Part shown: positions 36,701 to 48,707 of the stretch, piece by piece
How the letters are laid out: each line of letters begins with the position of its first letter
How positions within the stretch are numbered: the stretch's first letter is position 1
From: Ashinkailepas kermadecensis
Taxonomy: Eukaryota; Arthropoda; Thecostraca; Neolepadidae
Assembly: GCA_034440615.1 (NCBI GenBank)
Contig: JAOTOM010004958.1
Coordinates: forward strand, 496,001-560,000
Direction: 5' to 3'
Length of the DNA: 64,000 nucleotides
Made by a program: the position numbers and the translations under genes
Notes under the pieces: generated by a model
Databases searched by the model: none
Told to the model about the DNA's origin: nothing
What the model saw: the letters and a program-made list of their open reading frames with translations, nothing else

Positions 36701-36850
36701 GCTCTTTCATCTCTGATGAGCTACCACTCTGCCCCCTTGAACTACTGCTATCCCTATTTGCTGACTGTGAGGTTCTATTGCCTATGCTGTCACTATTGGC
36801 ATATCCCTGAGATGGAAATTACACTTCTTCCCTCCCCACCCCATTGTCTA
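33735..36850 (-). mobile_element. CR1/L2-type LINE, copy 2 (dead)
   Basis: Second copy of the same family, reversed. The 3' end is at about 33735, with a TGTCTTTATGTCTTA tail. Reading leftward from 36.8 kb: endonuclease (ILGDFNL, LGRSDHNIV), linker, then reverse transcriptase (NKAAGPDGI, HGFRKGRSR, YLDFSKAFDKVPHKRL, SGVPQGSVLGPLLF, FADDLKVF) and the conserved C-terminal part. The catalytic FADD is intact, unlike copy 1, but frame shifts or stops occur near 35850, 35610, 35210, 34290 and 34180. Homology to copy 1 continues past the ORF2 start to the end of ORF1 (LQGN) at about 36850. Confidence 0.9.
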
Positions 36851-37035
36851 GTTTCCCTGAAGGACATGCTTATATACTTTGTAATGAGCATCCTTCAACA
36901 TCTCTGCACTATCTATCTGCCCTTGTGATCCTGATCGTGTCATCATCAATTTGTCTTCAAGACGCATTCCACCGCGTATTAGGACATTGCCGGCGTTCAG
37001 CCTTGACTTCAAGCTTCCAGTACGGAAGCTCAACT
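36851..37035 (-). other. Divergent segment upstream of LINE copy 2
   Basis: The frame ending KVYKHVLQGN joins the LINE's ORF1 end, but the residues before it (NAGNVLIRGGMRLEDKLM) do not match the esterase end of copy 1. Either the 5' part of copy 2 was deleted or rearranged, or the two copies differ in ORF1. A recombinant or truncated 5' end is likely. Confidence 0.4.
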
Positions 37036-37189
37036 AATATCGATACTTTCTCTGTTTTAAATAACATGTTCGCTCTCTTACTGATGTGCCTTTAACGCAG
37101 AGATTTAGCTTCGGCGATGGCAAACAACATCAAATCTCGGTGTGCCTTGCTTTGCATTGCATGGCTGCAAATGCACCGAGCCCTCCAAA

Positions 37190-37570
37190 GCGTGCCGAGT
37201 CTTGCAAAAAACGGTAGGGCCTTAAAACACGCTTTGCAGCTCCACATATAAACAAACAAGGAGCTCTAAAAGAGTACAGCGGTGGCCCTCAGAGCACACT
37301 GGGGTCATGCGACTGCATGGGGGCCTTAAAAACCGACTGGGTCCCTCAAAAGCGATATGGTCCTAAAAACGAACAAAAAAACCGGGTACTAAATAAGCAC
37401 ATCGGCGTCTTCGAAAACGCGCCTGTAAAAAATTCGTCTGTGCTCAAAAATCAGTAGACCCTAAGAAGAGCCGGGGTCTCAAAAATGTACCGGGCCCCTA
37501 ACAGAAATAGGCTGGATCCATGAAAGATCCTTAGGCGAAGAAAAGCGCAGCGGGTCGAAAAAAGAGAACA
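37190..37570. repeat. Degenerate GC-rich minisatellite, diverged relative
   Basis: Units of about 30-40 bp with CTAAAAAC, GGGTCC, CTCAAAA and GGGGTCTCAAAAATG resemble the 41-bp array but are more diverged. No coding potential. Confidence 0.55.
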
Positions 37571-38009
37571 TCGAGCCAGGGTCTCGGTTCTGCAGTCGAT
37601 CTGTAAGCATGTGTATCCCAAAGCGGTGCATCAAAGCTGAGCGGTTATCGGGATTTCTTAACCACCAGAAAATGTGGGAAGAAGAGAACTAATCATCGAA
37701 TTAAATTCATCGAACTTTCCAATCGAACAACCATACGAAACATTCCATCATGTCAAATATGGCGCAAGACTATGCTATGGGAGCAATTAGCAAAACGTAG
37801 GAGGCACAGCAGAAACCGTAGAATCGCACGAAGTGTACGCGCGCACGGACTTTGGGCGTGGTGGCGACCGGACGTTATGAACTGAATTGTTTGAAATGGA
37901 AAAAAATAAACATTTTAAAGTGATCTGTATAGATATAATTTCAGCAGGGTGAGGTCACTTATAAAGGGATACCAAAATACAAACCTGCGAACCGGGTGTG
38001 GGGAGTTAC

Positions 38010-38233
38010 GGTTGAAATCCGGTGAATCAGAAACAATGGTGGTAGATTGGACCCCCTCCACAGAACAATTAAGTTGGCCAATAATTATCGTCTTACACAA
38101 ATAATAACAAGCCCCTTTTAAAAAATAGTGGTCGAAATCTGGAGACTTAAAAACTAAAAATGAGGGTAGGTGGGCCCTCTCCAAATCCGTTCGCCCTCCG
38201 CCCAATCTAAAGCAAGTCCTAGGTACGCCAATG
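38010..38233. mobile_element. Repeat ending CATTGGCGTACCTAG (complement)
   Basis: Shares with 47.09-47.32 kb the blocks GGTTGAAATCC, TGGTGATAG/TGGTGGTAG and CAAATCCGTT(C/T)GCCC, and the terminal AAGTCCTAGGTACGCCA. Non-coding; probably a DNA-transposon derivative. Confidence 0.68.
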
Positions 38234-39209
38234 TAATAGAGACCCTGCTTGGTCGCTGGCTAGCAAGAATGTGTTAGACATATTTCACTTTAGGCCATCC
38301 TCGTCGCTTTGACCGCAGTATAAGTGCTGCCAACTTGCCACTTTTTTTCTTGAAAACAAAAGAACAATACGAACACCATTCCAAGGAAAACTCACTACCG
38401 CTATCAGAATTATGATACAGTTTCCATTGGTTGTTTTCTCCATTTAAACTCACTTTGATTAGGTAGGACTTTTCGCGCCACTAGGTGGGACGAATCACAC
38501 CGAGTTGAAATGTTAGAGGAGGCCCTGGCTTGGGTCAGGGAGGTGGCATCCCAAGAGCGGCCATATGCAACATATCATCGATAACATTTAGTAGGGTATT
38601 TACTAAGAGGGACAGGGATTTTATTAACAATACGTACTAAAGTTCCAAAAGGAAGCAAGGATTCCCACTAATCTCCTCTATAAGGTTTCAATGCAATAGA
38701 CCGGAAATGTGAAAGAGGTGGATTTTCTGGCGGACGAATCGGGATATTTTGTATTTTGACACCCATCGAGATTGGAGACAAACGTTGGCAGCCAGTCAGC
38801 GTCATTTGCGTGAAGACAATCCTTCGCAATGGTGTTTAGCTCTTGAGGGGAGTTTTGTAGCTCTGCCGGCTTTTTAATCTTGGAGTTATTTTTCATAAAC
38901 ATGTGAAGCGGATGTCACGCTGGATTGCTTACAATCAAGGGTGGGTTACCTATTTAATGGTGTGGAAAAGCACACCAGTAAATTGCTATGAAGTTACCGG
39001 AGTAAATTTCAATTTCATCAAGGCCTCCACCAATCTTTTCGAGGTGGTAGGTACCTACCTACCTAGGTATTTACCTACCTGTCTCGTTAGGCGTCATGAG
39101 CGGACATAATACCGGTGGCGCCGATCTGGTGGTGGGTTTGTGAAGGAACACCACCAGAGTGGGCTGGCTCTGATTAATGCTATATTCTGGTGTCTAGAGA
39201 AGGTGCAAG

Positions 39210-39850
39210 TGATTTCCAATGGTCACATTTGAACAACATTGACACAAACTCTCTTATGATGTGTAGTTCGTTTTATTATCAAATCAATTCACCCTGTCAC
39301 TTTGCCCTTAAAGTGAAATGGGAGCAGTTGGCCTCTCAACATCTTGTGATAAAAACGCGTCATACATCTTGTGTGTGATGTGCTGACAATTTCCAATGTG
39401 CTTAACTAAACGAAAATCGAACGTGCTACATTTTTATATTATCTTGAATAACTTTCATGAAGGTTTAACCCTGTCACTTTTGCACTCACTTCCAGAATTT
39501 GTGTCCCAAATTATCACATTGTATTCCTCTAAATTGTATATCAGATATTCTACATTAACGAATTAATTTCCAATGGTCTCAAATACACCGACATAGAATC
39601 AGCTGCCTTCTGATGTCACAATTAACTACTTTTATGGGCATATAATCCAGTCATTTTTGCACTCAACTGCAGGATTTCTGTATCGAATTATCACTTTGTA
39701 TTCCTTATATTTGTTTATCAGATGTTCTACATTAGCGAATTAATTGCCAATTGTCTTAAATAAACCGGCATAAAATTAGCTGCCTTCTGATACGACACTC
39801 GACTACTTTTCGAGATATCTAACCCTGTCATTTTTTACCTTTTACATGAA
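39210..39850. repeat. ~178-bp satellite, ~3.5 units
   Basis: AATTTCCAATG/AATTGCCAATTG recurs at about 39211, 39390, 39566 and 39747, and CCCTGTCA(C/T)TTT at about 39291, 39470 and 39825 (one unit reads CCAGTCATTTTTGC). Spacing 176-181 bp. Unit ends also share GAATTAATTTCC. Confidence 0.88.
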
Positions 39851-39860
39851 GCTTTCCGCA

Positions 39861-40349
39861 TTATTGAGGTTCTGTCATGGCTCGATGCACGTCATGCGCC
39901 GACAGTTGCTGCCCAGAGGATCCGTAGGGTCGCTGAGCGGTGGCATTACAAAAAGCAAAGTTCCACCCTTCAACAATACTAAGCAGACTATGCCACGCCA
40001 AAATGGTGTATGAGAAATTCACGATTATAGATGCATTATTTCCATTCAACGCCCATAAGCGTAATGTTCTCAAACCATATCGAGAAAACCTGTCGGTCTC
40101 AACTGCAATAGTGGCGGAACTCATGCCAGGCACATCGCCTATCGTTTCAAATCTGAAAATATGCCTGTAACTTTGGCGTTGGGGCCCATTAACATTCAGG
40201 GAATGGCCCGCGCCCCACCATATTATGAATGGCGGCAGGCGGTCGGGAACGGGCTGGGGGCCGCCGGCGGCCGGTCGTCTATGGTGGAAAATAGTTCCAG
40301 AAGGCAATACGCAAAGTAACAGTATGCGCAATATATAACTAAGTGCCAA
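39861..40349 (-). other. 162-codon open frame, unrecognised
   Basis: The predicted N-terminus MALSYILRILLLCVLPSGTI looks like a signal peptide, but no domain follows that I recognise, and there is no splice or promoter support. The plus strand is open too. Probably chance or transposon debris, but long for AT-rich surroundings. Confidence 0.2.
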
Positions 40350-40599
40350 TGAAATTGACGTCTGAAGGCAAGCTAACTTTCATAAATGCACTTCGCATCA
40401 TATTTTATGGAGACAGTCTCATAAATTGTAACTATATTCTTCGCGCACACACTAGTGAGCATCCGGGTCCGCTTGTCGCAGGCGCATATTTCAGAGTTAT
40501 TGAATGTCATCAGGAATCTACCTGTTTTCTTTCTTTACTGGAGACTCCCCTGATGTCCGCATTAACATTGCGTCTGACGCCTAACGTACCCAGGTAGGT

Positions 40600-42270
40600 A
40601 CCCAGAAGCGAAAGAAGCCTGCTACTCGGCCTCGAGCGTAGGTGACATATTTGAAACATATTTCTGGTTATGGTGACTAGATTACCTACCCTTTCAAGCT
40701 TCATATTTTTGTTAAAATTGGTAACATTTCAGTTCCACAAGCCCTCGCCTTAGTATCCATGACGCGAGTCGGTCGGTTCCATGCAAAGTTTTGCATGGAA
40801 CAATCCAACGTATGGTTCCGTGCGTTTCTGGCTTGGCCGCTGCGAGACACCACGGATGTGACGTCTTGCTACGAAAGATTTTAAATCGATGGCAGCCCTA
40901 AGTGAAGTTATTCAATTATGCTGTAAATGTTTCTCCCGTGAGAAAATATTTTCAGTTTTGTGTACGAAGTATTATTACCGTTTTTTAAACGAAAAACCAG
41001 ATACGTGAAACTTATCCATTTTCCTCTCCAATTCCATAATTCCAAGACATGAATCCAACCCTGGTCATATCTAACTGAAGTGGCACTTGCAGGAAACCTT
41101 AGTGAAGTACATGCCCAAGGTGTGGGTGCTAATATGGCACTGCCATCATGAGAAAACGTGATTTGTGGGTATCCTGGCTGCAAATCCAATGGTGAGTGAA
41201 GATTGATGAAAAGACATATGAAGGCGAACCATACGGGTCTACCTATCTGGCTGCAAATCACTTTAGAGATGCCTTTAGAGAAGGAGCCTGGTGACAGTCA
41301 TGGTGCATTGCAGGTAAGACTGAATCATAGGTGCTGTTTTATGATAATTATTGAGGGGGGCAAAGTGCCGCAAGATTGTGCAGGTATAAGATGTGGCTGT
41401 CTCACACGTGCACCGAAGGAGTGGGGGGGGGGCGGAACCCGCCCGCTTCTGTTTTTTACATTATCTCATACACGGGCGGCGATATTGTTATGTAATGTTG
41501 TGACTTTCTGAAGACAAAAAAATCGACAAGTGCATCATATGCAGCACAAAATCGAAAACCGTCAGTAAATATAGGAATTACGGGGGTGCCAAATCGGCCG
41601 ACCAGGTGGCGACCGGCGAGCGTTCAAGATCACAAAGACTTCGTAGGTACGGTGGAGCGGCAGTGTGGTGAGGCAGCCGATCACGACTTCATTTGACCTT
41701 AAAAGCCTAGGGTCATGCAATTTGTACTGAAGTGAGATGCCTACATCTACAATCTACCCTCCAAATTGTGTCAGTAGTTTCCGGAATCCTAGGGGCAGGG
41801 GCCGAATCACCCCCTCCTGTGCGTGTAATGTGAGAGGCCCTTCGACGCTCGTGTTAATCGACCCTGTCATGAATTATGTTTGTATGCTAGATTTAGGCCA
41901 CTTAGTCTGCTGATAGGATACATTTGCAATGGGAGACAACGCGCGAAAGCTTCCAGATGCAGCCGCCAGAGCGGCGACACATGCGAGTAGGACGTGAATT
42001 TCCCGCCGCATTAGCCGTGTCTATGCCTTTTGCTTGTGAAGAGCGGGAGATTGGAGTGAAAGAAGTTTCCTAAGATGAATTACTTGGTGTTGGGGAGTTC
42101 GGAGCTGAGTTCCTGGTTTCGTATATAGGCAATTTCTGTGCCTGGATAGAGCCAGTGGCCTATCGAAGGAGGGGCAAAGGGGACAGTAGTGCCCTTTTGT
42201 TCCACAATCCCTGAGAGACTGTTGGGGCCCCCAGTTAGTTATTTGGGTTTTAGGGCGCATCAACTGCATT
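40600..42270. other. Intergenic, no supported gene
   Basis: No domain, RNA gene or clear array. A G9 run at about 41.42 kb. Confidence 0.35.
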
Positions 42271-42274
42271 GGTT

Positions 42275-42915
42275 ATACAGCGCTCGTTGTTGTTGGGGCC
42301 CCCAAGAATGTCGCCGGGGTACAGACAAATTGCATCGGACCGCTTAGAAAACCCGCTGGGCCCCCAAGGATCGCACCGGAGCCCATGAAGAAAATCACAT
42401 TGTGGACCCCAAGAAGTCGAGCAGAGACCGCTGAAAATTACTGGGCCCCCAAACTTGCAACGAGGCCCCTGAAAATTAAATTGGGGCCCCCAAAATCACT
42501 TCATGGCTTCCAAAAATGACCCTGCCTGGGATTGCCAAAAAGCGGGACTGGGGCTCTAAAATACCATTGGGGCCCCCAAAAGTCGCGCCGGGCCCAATTA
42601 AAATCACGCTTCAGGCCAAGAAGTCGTGCGCTGGTCATCGAGTATGACGCTGGGGGACCAAAAAAGACTTGCCGGGCCCATAAAAATCACGCTGGGGGCT
42701 CAACAGTGCTAGCGCCGGGGGACTCTAAAAATAACGCTGGGGCTCCCAAAAAAAGGCATGCGGTGGCCCTTGAAAATCACGATGGTGGCGCCAAAGAGAT
42801 GGACCGGGCCCCTGAAAATCACGCCAGGGGCTTAAAAGGTCGGGGCATGCCAATGTGCCATGCCCCCGCTCTTTGCATGATGGGTGAGCGTGACACTCTT
42901 TGCACCTGGATCCGC
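42275..42915. repeat. ~41-bp minisatellite, second array
   Basis: Same unit as at 11.8-13.1 kb (CCCCTGAAAATCACGC, GGGGCCCCCAAAAGTCGCGC), about 14 units. The right edge is CACCTGGATCCGCCGC, the typical end of the GGATCC-type elements. Confidence 0.88.
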
Positions 42916-43291
42916 CGCTTATGAGACCTGTATATTGTGTGATGTGATCTGAATTGTGTACCTGATGTCCTCAGCGGTTGGTGTGATGTTTCGTACATAA
43001 TGCACGATATCGTTTACGGTTTATCTCTTATTCCATTCCATCTTGTATGCAGCATATATTTTTGGCTTACCATCTTCCTTGTATTTGTCATGGGCTAATG
43101 CAAATGTGGAAAAGGAATATTAAGTGTCCGGAAGCAACGCATAACAATTTACAATATGTTCCCGCCTGGGTGTAATTTCCCAACCAAATTATCAAATTTT
43201 ATATTTGAAACTACCGTCACTGTGCATGTAGTGTGAGCTTTCCAGACTTAGCTTCGGCCAGGGGATCTCAACATTGCGCACACGGACAGGT

Positions 43292-43617
43292 CAGAGGCGG
43301 ATCCAGAAATGTCCATGGCGACACTCGTCTGGGGGGGGGGGGGCATTTCCTCGGAGGACCGCCGCTGCAAAAGTCCCTGGAAGTGCGTATTTTCCTGAAT
43401 GTCTGTTGAGAGGAGGGATGTGTGCACTCGACAGTACTGAAAAGGGCACCGTTTATCCTCAAGAGGGCGCATTTCCCCTCAGAGCAGCGTCTTCGGCTAA
43501 AGTTGAGCGAGGGGGTTCGTTGCACTCTAGTATTCCTAGACAGGTACTAGGGTCAGATGGGCGCCATCTTTCCATGGGGGACGGTCATACTCCATTGCTC
43601 TCATGTATCCGCCCCTG
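43292..43617. mobile_element. GGATCC-type MITE relic
   Basis: The ends CAGAGGCGGATCCAGAAATG and (complement) CAGGGGCGGATACATGAGAG are inverted. It contains a G12 run and units such as GTGCACTCGACAGTACTGAAA. No target duplication was found. Same family as at 9.56, 17.23 and 61.45 kb. Confidence 0.6.
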
Positions 43618-44654
43618 TGGTAGTTGCGCTCTTTAAGGTATACACAACAATGCCCATGGTAGCTACCTAGCATAGGTGTAGGTTTCTGAAAATTATCAAG
43701 AGGACACAACACATGAATGCAATGGCCAGGTCCAAATGTATTGGGGGGGGCACCACATTAAGGTCCAATATTAGAAGTTAAAATTATTGGAAGGGCACAT
43801 CCAACACAGGGAGGGGGGAGCAAGTGTCTTTCCAGGCACTGCTCCGACCATAAGGCAAAACACTACATGAGGATGAGGAAGATCGTCGACATTCGGTAAG
43901 CAAACATTAGCATATTTCATGTTTGTTTATAAATATTCATCATACCACGTCTCAGCAACACAATCAGACTTTTATAAATGTGCCGCACATGGGTACCTAC
44001 ACGGGAGTGCTTAGTTCGTTTGAAGGAGGCCTCTCTTGCATTTTTCATAATCCATGCCTTTCTCGGATTTCTCGACCGGGAACTTATCCCCACTTGCTCC
44101 GCTGGATGTAGTGACACAGCAAATACACATCCCATAAAATGGTTACTGACATATAACGCGCAAACTGTTAAAAGCCAGCATCAACAGTCCTTCAACACAC
44201 ACTCCAAGCGTTAGCGGGCCGCAGCCTGCCGCCTTTCGTGTCACACTCGCCTGGACTGCCATCTAGTGGCAGAAACTCCTTGATGTCTCTCATTCATGTG
44301 ATACTGAAGATCAATATAAAAATACAACCAGACGTCTGGAAGACCAGGTTATCACTTAAGGCGTATACAATTGTCCAACTCTACTTCCCCTCTTAGTAAA
44401 TATACCTACTAAACTTTCCCCAGGATGTGTTGCACGCAGGTAGGCTCTGGTGCCGCTGAGGGTTTACAGTGTTATCTAGCGGCTGATTACATAACTATTT
44501 TTGGAACTTATGAAACCGGGCACTTCTAAATGACCAATGCAGTCGATGCGCCCTAAAACCCAAACCGGGCACTTATGACTTCGGGTACTTGTGAGCCCAC
44601 CCTGACTCGGTATTTTGGAAGTTATCTGGCAACTATTGGAACTTATGACATGGA

Positions 44655-46275
44655 TGAAGTACGCCTGGATTGGAAACTCGGCGTCGGCGCCTTTGATCTG
44701 CGCGTATCAGCGGCACCAACCTGCCACCTAGCGGAGGGTAAGTAAAACCACGGAAACGCGGCCAGTTTTAGGCCGTGCGCCTATGGGACACTCGCACGCA
44801 TTTCGTATTGGAATTTGTTTTCCAATTGATTCAGCTACTCCAGGAGGGCATCTACCTTTCATGACACATAATTGATCAAAGAACCGTACAATTCTTTCCT
44901 TATTGATTTATTACGCTCCGTTCCGAAGTTGTGATGCGAAGTGAATGGATCTGTGAGAGGGAGCCCATTTCGCCGAAAGGGTCGGGCCACAGACGTTGAT
45001 TTCTTAAAAGGATCGGAGGAGGCAAAGTACATAAAGGCAATAGTGAGGAAATAGTGAGGCAGACCAAAGTGAATAGGGGGAGTGGGTCATATTCCATAGG
45101 CTCCCATGTTAGAAGTTGAAATTATTGCGGGTTGGGGGAAGCAAGCATTGAGGGGGCAGTTACACCTTCAAAGATAAGAATGAGCGGTTCTGCTTTCGCC
45201 CCACCACCCTCCTTGCTCTCTAGATTTGTGGCTGATATTTTCCAGTGGAGTGGTTTGCACAACTGAATGGGAGAGTACAGACTTCGCCGTACCCACCAAT
45301 CCGCAAACAGGATTGAGCGGAAGTTCCACGGATGGTACAAGCTCCCTCCCCCTACACCATACGACTGACATATTTATGGTTTTGCCAAGGAGACGTCATT
45401 TCTCCAGAGGGGCGGCTCTTGGTCCAGAACATTTGGACGGGGCACACTCCGATCTCCCAGATGGGCACCATTTGTTTTTGTCCGAAAAATTGGCGGCGTG
45501 CGATCGGTCTTCCAGACTGCCGTTACCAGGCAGAGGAGCGCGGCGCGCTGAGAAATTCGAGGGAGGGGTACACTGGAACCTCCAAGGGAGGCGTCCTTCG
45601 GGTCATAAGGAGCGCCACTTTCGCTTCCTCCCCCTTGGATCAGCCCTTGTAACATACCCTAGCTGGCAACGCCACTACCACTCGCCGATTTGCTACCACT
45701 TGCCAGTCGTTCGACTCAGGGGTGTTGTTTTATATACCTTTGAGGGGAACTGCCACCTCAATGTTTGCTTAACCCACCCCCGCAATCAACTTCTAACATG
45801 GGAGCTAATGGAATGTGTCCCCCGATTAATCTTGGTCTGCCCATTGCCTTCATGTACTTTGCCCCGTCCAATCATTTCAAGATCAAGATAAAGATGTAGA
45901 AATAAGAGATCAAGATTGAAGATAAAGACCATCAAGATATAAAAATCGGTGGGCCGACCCATTGGGCGAGATGGGCTCCCTTTCACAAGTGTCTTCACTT
46001 CGCATCACGACAACTTCTGAACGGATCGTAATAAATCAATAAGGAAAGAACGGTAAGGTTCCTTGATTAATTATGTATCATGAAATGCTGATGCAATCCT
46101 CCTTGGATGGCTGAATCAATTGAAAAAAAAGCCAATACGAAATGCGTACCCTGAACTCCCATAGGCGCACGGCCTAAAACCGGCCGCGTTACCGTGTATT
46201 TACTTACCCTCAGCTGGATGTGCTGATACGCAAACAGGTGTTGATTTCAAATTCAGGCGTACATGATCCGGGTTC
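44655..46275. mobile_element. 1.6-kb inverted-repeat (foldback) element
   Basis: The left arm 44655-45165 and right arm 45765-46275 are inverted copies with small indels. Shared blocks include GCGGCC(A/G)GTTTTAGGCCG with GTGCGCCTATGGGA, then TTCTTTCCTTATTGATTTAT, then GGGAGCCCAT(T/C)TCGCC. The spacer contains a GGATCC-family relic (45.39-45.65 kb). It is probably a large non-autonomous DNA transposon or a copy pair in head-to-head order. Relics of one end recur at 43.74 kb and 46.72-46.87 kb. Confidence 0.82.
45390..45655. repeat. GGATCC-family relic inside the 1.6-kb palindrome
   Basis: Contains the family's characteristic text (CCTCCCCCTTGGATCAGCCC, CGAGGGAGGGGTACACTGG). It sits in the spacer of the inverted repeat, so it is either a nested insertion or an ancestral part of it. 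Confidence 0.45.
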
Positions 46276-46719
46276 ATTTGAAAGCTTGAAGAATCTTGTC
46301 CAGGAATATGGGCCTTATTTTTCCCTAACACTAGGACTTCTTGCTTGGACCCGCGTTGACTGTATTCATGTCGAGCGCCGCAAGGATCGCGCGGTGCCAC
46401 GGGTAGTAGCAGTATGGTGAGACAGGCCAACTGAAGATCATGGCTGGAAAGAAGGGGTAGGAGCAAGTAAGAGATAACTGTTTGAACATAATTCCTCCCC
46501 ACTCAGTGCAGGGACAAGGATGGGGACACTGGGGGCATGTGCCTCCCATGGGAAGGTGGTATCCTTCCGGCCAGGAAAAGGCGCCAACATTATATTTAGG
46601 CTACCGGCGGAGGTACCGATACTGGTTGGAATGTCACGCCCTTATCACCTATGTGCAGATACGGAACCTGCAGCTGGTTTTCAGGATTGTTTTCTATTTT
46701 TCATTCATATGCGTCTGAA

Positions 46720-46870
46720 CCAGGGGTGTCCTTGATATATTTTTGAGGGGCAAATGCCCTCTCAGTGTTGGCTCTGTCCCTCGATAATTTAGACTTTTAG
46801 CATGGGGTACCACGGAACATGCGTCCCATCGATGTGGGGCTTCCCATTATCTTCATGTATTTTATACCCC
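46720..46870. repeat. Relic related to the 1.6-kb palindrome arm
   Basis: GGTGTCCTTGATATATTTTT then GAGGGGCAAATGCCCTC and CCATTATCTTCATGTATTTT match 45.72-45.86 kb. Confidence 0.55.
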
Positions 46871-46891
46871 AATAATCTATAGTGTAATAAT

Positions 46892-47068
<177 letters not shown>

Positions 47069-47084
47069 GCCGGCCATTTCGGAT

Positions 47085-47320
47085 GCATTTGAACAGGAGG
47101 AAGAGGGTTGAAATCCACTGACTTCGGAATGATGGTGATAGGTTTGGCACCTTGCAGCGCCAAATGAAACTGTTCCTACTCATCATGACATACAATACTA
47201 ATGGGTATGTATGAAAAATACTGGTCCAAATCTGGTGACTAAATAGTTTTTTGTATGTGTGTTGCTTGAGCCACCTCAAAATCCGTTTGCCCCCACGTGC
47301 AAATACTAGGTACGCCACTG
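47085..47320. mobile_element. Repeat ending CAGTGGCGTACCTAG (complement)
   Basis: Homologous to 38.01-38.23 kb. Its right end complement is CAGTGGCGTACCTAGTATTT. The left end meets the (TA)n tract. Confidence 0.68.
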
Positions 47321-47896
47321 TCCACGCTACTCTATCTGGGATGTGTGAACTTTGAGCCTTAATCACTGAAAGGGGCTTAGACCTCCAATGTAAAATCCAG
47401 CCCATGAAATATGTGTTTCTGTTGTTGGGGAAGGGAAGGTGGTGTGAACAGAAGGAGCAGTTCCTCCCACAACCTCAAAACACTGCAGCTTAAAGCTGTG
47501 GAATCCTTGGTTTTTCAAGCAAACATTTGGAGACATCCGGATAAAAAGCTTGACTTTTTCCCTGCACCAGCCTTGAAGGCCTGTCGATAGCACTGACCAT
47601 GAGTGTATCCCAGAGTGAGGCACAAGGTGACCGACCCCCTCCCTGAACTGATGGAACTTCAATTGAAATTGATCTAAAATTGAATATCGAGTGTACTGAA
47701 GCTTATAATATTGGTATGAATACACACAGACATGCTTCAGCCCACTATCCACACCATTTCGGAATAAGAGAAGACCACAGATATAATTAATACTGTTCTC
47801 CAACATTACTACCAGGTATTCCTGCAAAATGCTGAAATTATTTGCTATCTCAGAAAAAAATGCTTCTTGTCATAAAAAGATGCGACTTAGTCCTTT
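47321..47896. other. Intergenic, no gene found
   Basis: Open minus-strand frame of 154 codons at 47363-47827, unrecognised and without splice support. Confidence 0.3.
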
Positions 47897-48548
47897 ATTC
47901 ATCTTTGGATAGCTTTGGAAGACATGTCCGTAGACGAGGCAGTGGAAGCGTTCTACGACTTTGTTCAGGCCGCCGTCAGCGACCACATTCCGACGGTTAC
48001 CCTGTCACGCAAATACCCGCCTTGGTTTGACGGGGCAGTGCGCGCCGCTCTGCGTGAGAAAGAACGTGCCTTTCAGTCCAAGAGGCGACTTCCCAATGAA
48101 GCGAATGTTGCCAATTTCCGCGAAAAGAGAAAGTTTTCAAGGATCTTGTTTCGAAGAAATATCGTGACTATCTCATTAGTCTGATCGCTGACTTCAAAAC
48201 AGCTCCAAAGAGATTTTGGTCATTCCTTAAATCTGTGAAGCTTTCAAAAACTTTGCCGTCAAATTTGAAACTCGAAAATGAAATCGCTTCGGCTGACGAA
48301 CAAAAAGCAAGTATGTTCAATCGATACTTCGCGTCTAAATTCACTGTGCCTTCATCTCCGGATGAGGCCCTGCCTCCTTGTTGTGACTTCGGGATCGGTA
48401 CACTCTCCAGAATGTCGGTGGCGCCCTTCCGAATTGCAGCTTTGCTCTCTTCAGTTGACAAGTCGAAATCATGTGGACCGGATGGCCTCAGCGCTGTGAT
48501 TTTGAAGGAATGCGCCGATGTCTTGTCGAATCCGCTGGGTATTATCTT

Positions 48549-48707
48549 TGGTTGGTTATTGGTTTTACGACACGTCGACCGTTGAGTCATGTAGCGTCGC
48601 CAATCTCTCACGCCGATTGGTCGCGGGCGAAGAGTAGCGACAGGTGAGACTCGAACCCACAACATTTCGATCGTGAGACGAGTATCTTACCCCTAGACCA
48701 CTCGTCC
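48549..48707 (-). mobile_element. tRNA-derived SINE inserted in the LINE
   Basis: Flanked by a perfect 17-bp target duplication, CCGCTGGGTATTATCTT, at 48532-48548 and 48708-48724. Read on the minus strand it begins GGGACGAGTGGTCTAGGGG, with an A-box-like block, then a B-box GGTTCGAGTCT. The anticodon loop may read CAC (Val-like), uncertain. The tRNA-unrelated body (GTCGCGGG...GTAGCGT region) recurs at 27.2 and 62.9 kb. Confidence 0.92.

Noticed and set aside
48636..48707. Functional tRNA gene (minus strand)
   Set aside because: Good A and B boxes, but the sequence is inside a TSD-bounded insert with a non-tRNA body, so it is a SINE.
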